Positions 1-5,872 of a stretch of 8,712 nt of DNA are shown here, one piece after another. The notes beneath the pieces are model-generated. The model made no database searches, had not been told where the DNA came from, and was given only the letters and a program-made list of their open reading frames with translations. Source of the DNA: an uncultured Prevotellaceae bacterium (GTDB taxonomy: Bacteria; Bacteroidota; Bacteroidia; Bacteroidales; Bacteroidaceae); the NCBI GenBank assembly GCA_946403615.1, contig CAMJAO010000073.1:1-8712 (forward strand). Reading direction: 5' to 3'. Within the stretch, counting starts at the first letter, position 1. Each line of letters begins with the position of its first letter. The position numbers and the translations under genes are program-made.

Positions 1-1888
1 GCAAACCGATTTCGCTCAACGCCTTGGTCTCAAATTCGGATGCCTGCCCGGCAGAGGGAATCTCTGAAATGCTAAGCATGTGCCAAGCCATGTCAAGACA
101 GGTGGCAGCGAGGTTTTCGCCCAAAGCATAAGCGGAATGGAAATTGATGGAATTGAGCATTTTCTCCTTCACGTCGGCGGGCATCGGCTTACCTGTCACG
201 GCATGACGCGCATAATGGTCAAAAATCTCGGGTATGGAGGCGAACGATTCGTTGAACTGAGACGGCATCTCCACGAAGTCACGCGCCACACTAGTGCCAG
301 CCAACTTGGAATAATAGCAGTTCGACAACATACCGTGAAGCGCATGGCCGAACTCATGGAACAGAGTGGTCACCTCGTCCCATGTCAACAGCGATGGCTG
401 GCCGTCGGGAGCCTTGGCATTGTTGCACACATTATAGATAATAGGCAACTGATGACGCAGACGGCTCTGCTGGGCAAATTCACTCATCCATGCACCGCCG
501 CGCTTGGTAGGACGGCGGAAATAATCGCAATAGAACAATGCCATCGAACGGCCGTCGCGGTCGAGCACCTCAAACACCTTCATATCGGGATGATACGTAG
601 GGATGTCCTTGCGCTCTTTGAATGTCAGGCCGTAAGCACGATGGGCGGCATAGAACACACCGTTCACAAGCACACTGTCAACATTGAAATAGGGTTTCAC
701 CTCATCGTCGGACAGGCTGTAAGTCTCCTGTTTCATTTTGGCGGAGTAATAGAAACGGTCGTAAGGCTCCAACTTGAAGTCCGGGCCCATGGTGCGACGG
801 GCGTACGCCTCGATGGCTTGCGTCTCAGCCTCAGCTTTGGGTTTATAGGCAGCAATGAGTTGGCGCAGGAAGGCATAGACATTGTCGGGGTTCTTGGCCA
901 TCGTTTTCTCCAACGAATAGGAAGCATAATTGTCATAACCCATCAACTTCGCTTTCTCAGCACGCAATGTGGCTATCTCTGACACGATGGGGAATGTGTT
1001 GAACCCACGAGTGCCGTCGGCACGGTGCACAGACGCCTCATACACCCGACGGCGCAGGTCGCGGTTGTCAAGGCTGGACAGCAGCGGCTGCTGGGTGGTA
1101 TTGATGATGACGATGCAATAAGGAGCCTTGCCGCCACGGCTCTCCGCGTCTTTCTTGCATTGGGCGATATCGGCTTCGCTCAACCCCGACAATTCCTCCA
1201 GGCTGTTGACCCATACCACGGCATTGTTGGTGGCATCGGGCAGCAAGTCGCCCCATTGTTGTTGCAGGTCGGAGATGCGGAGGTTGATGGCTTTCATGCG
1301 CGCCATCTTCTCTTCCGACAACAAGGCGCCAGATCGCACAAAGTCTTTGTACACCTCTTCCAACAGTTTTTTGTCTTCACCTTTCAGCGACTCGTGCTCA
1401 TGGTCATAGACATATTTGATACGCTGGAATAACGCCTGATTGAACACGATGTCATTCTCAAGGTCGGTGAGCAGTGGTATTGCCGCCTTCTCGGTCTCGG
1501 CAATCTCAGGGGTCTTGTCGGCACTCGTGAGCCCGAAAAAGATGTTGGAGACGCGCTCCAACAGCAGGCCACTTTCCTCGAAAGCCACGATGGTGTTTTG
1601 GAAGGTGGGCTTCTGTTTATTGTTGACGATGCGGTCTATGCTCTCGCGCTGTTGTTGGATGCCCACCTTGATGGCAGGCAGATAATCCGACGCCTGAATC
1701 TTACTGAAATCGGGCGCGCCGAAAGGCAGATTGCTTTCTTTCAACAGCGGGTTTTCACGTTGTTTAGTGTTTTTACCGTTGCCGTTTCCTCCAACTCCGT
1801 TCATATTCATGCTGTTTGATGTCGTGGCCGCGGACAGCAACATCACAGATGTCAATCCTGCGGTCAACAAGGTTTTAGTGATATTCAT
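1..1888 (-). CDS. dcp: Secreted M3-family zinc metallopeptidase (dipeptidyl carboxypeptidase/oligopeptidase type), 3' end missing
   Basis: The frame opens at the ATG complementary to 1886-1888 and stays open for 629 codons to the left edge, so the C-terminus lies outside the window. Residues 1-20 form a signal peptide (MNITKTLLTAGLTSVMLLSA) without a lipobox cysteine, so a soluble periplasmic enzyme is expected. A short Gly/Asn-rich linker (about 30-39) precedes the usual NPLL...LPFGAPDF start of the mature family. The zinc site is visible: HEFGH at residues 511-515 (bases 344-358), and the third ligand is E540 in GTSVARDFVE, 25 residues after the second His as in family M3. KRGGAWM and MPSQFNE are further M3 hallmarks. 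Dcp proteins with a signal peptide are about 700 residues, so roughly 70-90 are missing. Known family role: removal of C-terminal dipeptides or cleavage of short peptides. It follows the DUF4369-like gene after 47 bp with no promoter seen between them, so co-transcription is likely. Dcp versus another M3 subtype is not settled. Confidence 0.93.
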   Translation of the reverse strand, partial: MNITKTLLTAGLTSVMLLSAATTSNSMNMNGVGGNGNGKNTKQRENPLLKESNLPFGAPDFSKIQASDYLPAIKVGIQQQRESIDRIVNNKQKPTFQNTIVAFEESGLLLERVSNIFFGLTSADKTPEIAETEKAAIPLLTDLENDIVFNQALFQRIKYVYDHEHESLKGEDKKLLEEVYKDFVRSGALLSEEKMARMKAINLRISDLQQQWGDLLPDATNNAVVWVNSLEELSGLSEADIAQCKKDAESRGGKAPYCIVIINTTQQPLLSSLDNRDLRRRVYEASVHRADGTRGFNTFPIVSEIATLRAEKAKLMGYDNYASYSLEKTMAKNPDNVYAFLRQLIAAYKPKAEAETQAIEAYARRTMGPDFKLEPYDRFYYSAKMKQETYSLSDDEVKPYFNVDSVLVNGVFYAAHRAYGLTFKERKDIPTYHPDMKVFEVLDRDGRSMALFYCDYFRRPTKRGGAWMSEFAQQSRLRHQLPIIYNVCNNAKAPDGQPSLLTWDEVTTLFHEFGHALHGMLSNCYYSKLAGTSVARDFVEMPSQFNESFASIPEIFDHYARHAVTGKPMPADVKEKMLNSINFHSAYALGENLAATCLDMAWHMLSISEIPSAGQASEFETKALSEIGL

Positions 1889-1903
1889 ATAGATTTTTCT
1901 TTA

Positions 1904-1920
1904 ATTATATCAGATATAAT
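1904..1920. promoter_or_regulatory. Perfect 17-bp palindrome in front of the M3 peptidase gene
   Basis: ATTATATC-A-GATATAAT reads as two perfect 8-bp arms around one central base. It sits in the 47-bp gap between the DUF4369-like gene and the peptidase, ending 15 bases upstream of the peptidase ATG. It could be a dimeric regulator site or a weak AT-only mRNA hairpin over the ribosome loading region. The function is unknown, and AT-rich palindromes also arise by chance. Confidence 0.4.
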
Positions 1921-1935
1921 CTGGTGGGACAATTA

Positions 1936-2574
1936 CTATTTCAGGAGTTTCATGATAGGATGCTTCCTCCACACGCCCATATTACTGGCTGCCTCCTCTC
2001 TGAAGGGACCATCGAGCAGGTTATGATAGCAATAGAAAATCCACGCGGGGATGTTATTGTCATTGTTTTCCTTGATGGTCCGTAAGATGATTCCCCGCTG
2101 TTCCATCAGCATTTGCTCACGCATTCTCGCGCCAGCCTCGCGTGCTTCGGCCCATGCCTGAGGATCATCGGAGAACACATCGATATGAAATCCTTCGGGG
2201 CTGGCTTTCCCGATTTCTCGGCATGCCTCTGTCAACTTTTTCGACATCGGTGAGCCTTCGATAGTACCCTCACGCCAATTGATGGTGATATGGCGGCTGT
2301 CGGGTATCAAGACAAAGGGGGCACGCTCAGGCCATTCTTTCCAGTCGTGCAGACGGATGAAGGCATCGCGGTCGACCTTTATTGTTACCGAGAAATGCGA
2401 ATCTACAATGGGAATAAGTTGTGCATGTGCTGTATCCTCATTAATGATGAGGTAGAGGGTGGTCTGCGATGGCGACACAGTCCCGTCGATGGTCACTTTC
2501 ACTTTCTTGGCACTCATAGTGATGACCACTAGGAAAAGTGCGGAAAATAAAAATATGATGCGTTTCATAGGCAT
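1936..2574 (-). CDS. Exported DUF4369-like protein lacking a thioredoxin domain
   Basis: This 212-residue protein has a signal peptide at about 1-22 (hydrophobic IIFLFSALFLVVITM, then SA before KK). Residues 25-112 resemble DUF4369, the beta-sandwich found at the N-terminus of many Bacteroidetes AhpC/TSA-type thiol-disulfide reductases: VTIDGTV at the front, a self-contained strand pattern, then ITINWREGTIEGSPMSKKL, matching the usual 'n-itI...GSplnd' end. Residues 120-212 are helical, including KENNDNNIPAWIFYCY, which resembles the helical segment that follows DUF4369 in the reductases. No thioredoxin fold or CXXC follows. The frame ends with a clean TAG and only 47 bp remain before the next gene, so this is a naturally short form rather than a recent frameshift. 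The start is ATG 2574 or the ATG two codons later (2568), which gives the more typical MKRIIF. No enzymatic role can be assigned. It is probably the first gene of an operon with the M3 peptidase. Confidence 0.85.
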   Translation of the reverse strand: MPMKRIIFLFSALFLVVITMSAKKVKVTIDGTVSPSQTTLYLIINEDTAHAQLIPIVDSHFSVTIKVDRDAFIRLHDWKEWPERAPFVLIPDSRHITINWREGTIEGSPMSKKLTEACREIGKASPEGFHIDVFSDDPQAWAEAREAGARMREQMLMEQRGIILRTIKENNDNNIPAWIFYCYHNLLDGPFREEAASNMGVWRKHPIMKLLK

Positions 2575-2623
2575 GGTTGGTATAAATTAAACATAGATTC
2601 ATAAAAGAATGTCATTGTGTGTG

Positions 2624-2631
2624 CAAATTTA
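2624..2631 (-). promoter_or_regulatory. Probable -7 promoter element of the DUF4369/M3 peptidase operon
   Basis: On the minus strand this reads TAAATTTG, an exact match to the Bacteroidetes -7 consensus TAnnTTTG, 49 bases before the first ATG of the DUF4369-like gene. No good TTTG -33 element lies 19-21 bases further upstream, so the call rests on the -7 element and its position alone. Confidence 0.45.
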
Positions 2632-2680
2632 ATGAATAGTCTTGGAATAACATTAATAATTGGAATAAAAATGTGTATCA

Positions 2681-2751
2681 GACATAAGGACATGTATTTT
2701 TGACATAAAGACATAAGAACTTATTTTGACACAAGGACAGAAGGACATAGG
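2681..2751. repeat. Array of seven GACATAAG-like octamers
   Basis: Octamers start at 2681 (GACATAAG), 2689 (GACATGTA), 2702 (GACATAAA), 2710 (GACATAAG), 2728 (GACACAAG), 2736 (GACAGAAG) and 2744 (GACATAGG). They fall in groups of two, two and three, separated by T-rich spacers of 5 and 10 bases. The array lies between the two divergent promoters. It may be a degenerate simple repeat or a cluster of direct-repeat binding sites. The sequence alone does not decide. Confidence 0.6.
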
Positions 2752-2845
2752 TTTTACATATTTACATTTTACTCGCTTATTCGATATTTTGCACTACCTT
2801 TCGAGAAGACAGGCGGCACCTCAACAAAAAAAAGAAATCGTTTCT

Positions 2846-2876
2846 TTTGTTTTGTCTTCGGTTTGCACTACCTTTG
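2846..2876 (+). promoter_or_regulatory. Bacteroidetes-type promoter of the esterase gene
   Basis: A -33 element TTTG (2846-2849) and a -7 element TACCTTTG (2869-2876) are separated by 19 bases, matching the TTTG/TAnnTTTG consensus and spacing of the Bacteroidetes housekeeping sigma factor. Transcription should begin a few bases after 2876. That excludes a TTG start at 2847 and makes the ATG at 2883 unlikely, leaving ATG 2928 with a leader of roughly 45 bases. Confidence 0.75.
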
Positions 2877-2927
2877 CACCAAATGAAAACCATTCATAAA
2901 AAAACATACATTAAATTCATTATTGAA

Positions 2928-3854
2928 ATGAAAAGAACTTTTTTATCACTATTCTTCATGACCTGTGCATTCATGGCGTTTGCACAGTTTCCAGGTTTTG
3001 GCCAACCCGCCGTTGAGCCACAGTACAAAGACATCAACTATGCCGGTGATGACCTCGAGTCACATCGCATGGATATTTATCTGCCCGACACCGGACAGGA
3101 TAAATACAAGGTGATTGTCGCTATCTACGGCAGCGCCTGGTTTTCCAACAACATGAAAGGCATGACCTATATGTCGCTCGGAAAGCCCCTCAATGACGCC
3201 GGTTTTGCCGTAGTGTGCATCAACCACCGCTCCAGTCCCGAAGCGAAATTCCCCGCTCAGATACAAGACGTGAAAGCTGCTATCCGCTACATCCGCGCCC
3301 ATGCCAGCGAATATAAACTCGACACATCGTTCATCGGTATCACCGGATTTTCATCAGGCGGACACCTCGCCTCGATGGCTGGTGTGACCAATGGCATGAA
3401 AGAGCGCACCGTAGGCAACGTGACCGTTGACCTCGTTGGCGGAGTAGGCGGCAATCTGGAATTCAGCAGCGATGTGGATGCTGTGGTCGACTGGTTCGGC
3501 CCCGTTGACATGGCTCATATGTCGCCTGACTGTTCCACCGTCAACGACGAGAAATCGCCCGAGGCTGTACTCATCGGTGGTGCTCCTGCCGACAACCCCG
3601 ACATGGTGGCACTTATCAGCCCTATCACTTATCTGCCCTCGATGGGCGCTCCCCGATTCCTCGTGTTCCACGGCGAGGCCGACAATGTGGTGCCCCACTG
3701 CCAAGGTGTACGTTTCTCAGACGCCCTGCGCCAAGCCGGACTGCTGGAGACGTTCATCAGTGTGCCCGAAGGCGGACACGGTCCTGTGACCTTTAATGAC
3801 GGCACCTTCAAACAGATGACCGACTTCTTCCTGAAAGAAGCGGCAAAAAAGTAG
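2928..3854 (+). CDS. Secreted alpha/beta-hydrolase, BD-FAE-like esterase
   Basis: Taken from ATG 2928 the protein has 308 residues. This start is chosen because the promoter lies at 2846-2876 and because it gives a clean signal peptide (MKRTFLSLFFMTCAFMAFA, cleavage after A19). The frame is open further upstream, but that sequence overlaps the promoter. The likely catalytic triad is visible: nucleophile S142 in GFSSGGH (140-146), D252 in HGEADNVVP, and H284 in EGGHGP. DWFGPVD at 188-194 and the LIGG...SPITYL segment are characteristic of the BD-FAE/acetyl-esterase group of carboxylesterases, which often remove acetyl or feruloyl groups from plant polysaccharides. The substrate cannot be read here, because no glycoside hydrolase or SusCD gene lies nearby. 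The oxyanion-hole motif, commonly HGG, is Y67-G68-S69-A70-W71. The neighbouring genes do not point to a pathway, and the gene is probably monocistronic. Confidence 0.88.
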   Translation: MKRTFLSLFFMTCAFMAFAQFPGFGQPAVEPQYKDINYAGDDLESHRMDIYLPDTGQDKYKVIVAIYGSAWFSNNMKGMTYMSLGKPLNDAGFAVVCINHRSSPEAKFPAQIQDVKAAIRYIRAHASEYKLDTSFIGITGFSSGGHLASMAGVTNGMKERTVGNVTVDLVGGVGGNLEFSSDVDAVVDWFGPVDMAHMSPDCSTVNDEKSPEAVLIGGAPADNPDMVALISPITYLPSMGAPRFLVFHGEADNVVPHCQGVRFSDALRQAGLLETFISVPEGGHGPVTFNDGTFKQMTDFFLKEAAKK

Positions 3855-3859
3855 TATGA

Positions 3860-3917
3860 AGCCCCTACTCTGACCCTCATGGGAGCCCCCACCCCAACCC
3901 TCCCAGAGGGGAGGGAG
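3860..3917. repeat. GC-rich two-copy intergenic repeat with hairpin
   Basis: Two related units lie 24 bp apart: 3860-3878 and 3884-3902 agree at 15 of 19 positions (both begin AGCCCC and end ACCCTC). The second continues into a perfect 7-bp stem, CCCTCCC (3898-3904) and GGGAGGG (3909-3915), with a 4-base loop. The first has only a degenerate remnant of it. The element lies just after the esterase stop codon, in the 115-bp gap before the next gene. No T-tract follows the stem, so it is not a classical terminator, although it may protect or process mRNA. It resembles the C-rich REP-like elements scattered between genes in many Bacteroidetes. Confidence 0.6.
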
Positions 3918-3969
3918 TAATTAGCACATTAAACCCTTTACCCTCAACACTACACTCTCATTATTCACT

Positions 3970-5862
3970 ATGAAGAAACGGTTATATTTGGCAGTATGGC
4001 TCGGTGCTTTGATACTGATAGCTGCGGCACTGCTCTTGTTTGAAAATCAATTGTTGTGGAAGATAGAAGAGACCAACCTCTTTCTCTATTCCCCGCTGTA
4101 TTTCAAAGAACAGATGCTTGTGCCGGGCGGGCTGCTGTCGTATGTCGGCTGTTTCTTCACCCAATACCTCTACCATCCCTGGTTGGGCGTGTTCCTGCTT
4201 TGTGCATGGTGGTGGCTGCTGATGTGGCTCACCAAACGCTGTTTCCGAATCACCAATCTCTGGGCACCAGTGGCTGTGCTGCCCGTGGTGTTTCTGTTGA
4301 TGATGATCATCAATCTGGGCTATTGGGTCTATCTGCTTAAACTTCACGGCTATTTCTTCGTTGCAACCATCGGCGCGACCGCAGCGGTCGCACTATTATG
4401 GGGTTTCCGCTGCACACCCGAGAAACTGTGGGCCCGCGTCGTATATATCGCACTGACTGTCATCATAGGCTATCCGCTGTTGGGCGTATATGCTCTGGCG
4501 GCTGCCCTGCTGATGGGCATCTGGTCATGGCGGTTGACAAAGGGCAAGCGCACCCTGCCGATTGTCTGCCTGGCTCTGGCTGTGGTTTGTGTCCTGTTCA
4601 TACCGATGCTGTATTACAGACAGGTCTATTATCAGGTGTCTACCGATAATATTTATTGGGCTTCATTGCCACGCTATTTCGTCATCGACCGCTATGACAA
4701 TTACTACTTGCCTTACGGACTATTGGCGATGTTCTATCTGCTGATGACCCTATTCTGCAAACACGAGAATAAAACCGTCGTAGAACAGAAGGCCATTACC
4801 GAGAAGAAGGGCACCACCGGGAAAAAGAAGACAGCCAAAAAGAACGAAAAGAAAAGCCGCATAGGAGCGACCGAACGCATCGCCATCCTGCAAGCAGTTG
4901 CAGGCGTCGCAGTTGCCATATTCATCTTCGATTACTGGTATAAAGACGAGAATTTCCATCGTGAACTGAAGATGCTGCACGATGTGGAATGGCTCGACTG
5001 GCAAAAAGTGCTCGACGAGGCTGCCAAACAGAAAGGCGAGCCATCGCGCCCCATTGTTTCAATGCGCAATCTGGCGCTCGCTCACTTAGGACGTCAGGGC
5101 AATGAGATGTTCTTGTTCAAAAACGGTGCGAAGAAAGCCAACACCCCCCTGCCGCTGCCCCCAATGATTATCAACGGCATACAACTCTACTATCAATACG
5201 GACTGGTAAATCTGGCCTTCCGTCTTGGCATGGAAAACAGCGTGGAATTCAATTTCCGTGTGGAAACGCTCAAACTGATGGCCAAAAGTGCCATCCTCAA
5301 TGGTGAAGACCAATTGGCTCACAAATTCCTCGACCTGCTCAAACAGACCCGTTTCCACAAGGAATGGGCCGAGCATTGGGAGAAACTCATCGGCAACCGC
5401 GAGGCGATGGAAAAAGACCCCGAGATGGGATTCATCACTCACCTGATGCACTACGAGAACACACTGGGTTCAGACCAAGGGCAGCCGGAGCGTTACATCA
5501 TGCTGCAATTGGCGAGCAACAAATCCGATGACCCCGTGTTCAGCGAACAGGCACTGTTGGCAACGATATGGTTGCGCAATGACATGGCATTCTGGGAGCA
5601 TCTCAATCAATATATCCTGACGCATCCCAACGGCGCATTGCCCCGCTATTACCAAGAGGCGGCATATTTATTCTCGCAAATCAATCAGCAGGTGGATGTG
5701 AGCAACGTGCCGTTCGACCCAGGCATCAAAGAGAGATTCACTCAATTTATGAGTACGGCCCAACAATACGAGGGGGCTGACATGAAAATGACACGCGACG
5801 ACTTGTACCCTCTCTACGGCGACACCTACTATTACGATTATTATCTTATGACCAACTTATAA
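3970..5862 (+). CDS. Polytopic membrane protein with helical C-terminal domain, DUF6057-like
   Basis: This 630-residue protein starts at ATG 3970 (MKKRLYLAVW). Hydrophobic segments at about 6-24, 52-68, 71-88, 107-134, 136-155, 164-192, 200-222, 250-272 and 304-322 give eight or nine membrane spans. Aromatic clusters (CAWWWLLMW, 78-86) sit in the membrane part. Between the last two spans is a very Lys-rich stretch (about 274-297), which by the positive-inside rule should be cytosolic. Residues 323-630 would then be extracytoplasmic. They are predominantly helical, with a TPR-like look (SMRNLALAHLGRQGNE; ILNGEDQLAHKFLDLLKQT), and end in a Tyr-rich tail (YYYDYYLMTNL). The architecture matches the Bacteroidetes DUF6057 family as I remember it; no biochemical function is known to me. 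The stop is 10 bp before the CXXCH lipoprotein gene, so the two are almost certainly co-transcribed and may interact. No -7 element is visible in the preceding gap. Confidence 0.82.
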   Translation: MKKRLYLAVWLGALILIAAALLLFENQLLWKIEETNLFLYSPLYFKEQMLVPGGLLSYVGCFFTQYLYHPWLGVFLLCAWWWLLMWLTKRCFRITNLWAPVAVLPVVFLLMMIINLGYWVYLLKLHGYFFVATIGATAAVALLWGFRCTPEKLWARVVYIALTVIIGYPLLGVYALAAALLMGIWSWRLTKGKRTLPIVCLALAVVCVLFIPMLYYRQVYYQVSTDNIYWASLPRYFVIDRYDNYYLPYGLLAMFYLLMTLFCKHENKTVVEQKAITEKKGTTGKKKTAKKNEKKSRIGATERIAILQAVAGVAVAIFIFDYWYKDENFHRELKMLHDVEWLDWQKVLDEAAKQKGEPSRPIVSMRNLALAHLGRQGNEMFLFKNGAKKANTPLPLPPMIINGIQLYYQYGLVNLAFRLGMENSVEFNFRVETLKLMAKSAILNGEDQLAHKFLDLLKQTRFHKEWAEHWEKLIGNREAMEKDPEMGFITHLMHYENTLGSDQGQPERYIMLQLASNKSDDPVFSEQALLATIWLRNDMAFWEHLNQYILTHPNGALPRYYQEAAYLFSQINQQVDVSNVPFDPGIKERFTQFMSTAQQYEGADMKMTRDDLYPLYGDTYYYDYYLMTNL

Positions 5863-5872
5863 CAGCAGCGTT

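Larger units (their letters stand above)
2575..2927. other. 353-bp AT-rich divergent intergenic region
   Basis: This stretch separates the minus-strand DUF4369/peptidase operon from the plus-strand esterase and holds no convincing gene. From left to right it contains the leftward -7 element, an array of GACATAAG-like octamers, a 14-bp promoter-core sequence present twice, and the rightward esterase promoter with its untranslated leader. No transposon ends or structured RNA were recognised. Confidence 0.7.

Noticed and set aside
80..982. 300-codon plus-strand open frame
   Set aside because: It lies wholly antisense to the M3 peptidase, which has a signal peptide and an intact HEFGH zinc site. 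The plus-strand translation shows no recognisable family, signal peptide or promoter.
2681..2751. Octamer array as a CRISPR array
   Set aside because: Units are only 8 bp and mostly abutting, with no spacer-sized unique sequences and no cas genes.
2847..2927. N-terminal extension of the esterase from TTG 2847 or ATG 2883
   Set aside because: The extension overlaps the -33/-7 promoter and would bury the signal peptide that begins at ATG 2928.
3898..3915. GC hairpin as a classical rho-independent terminator
   Set aside because: The 7-bp stem is strong but is followed by AGTAATTAG rather than a T-tract, so it was listed as a repeat element instead.
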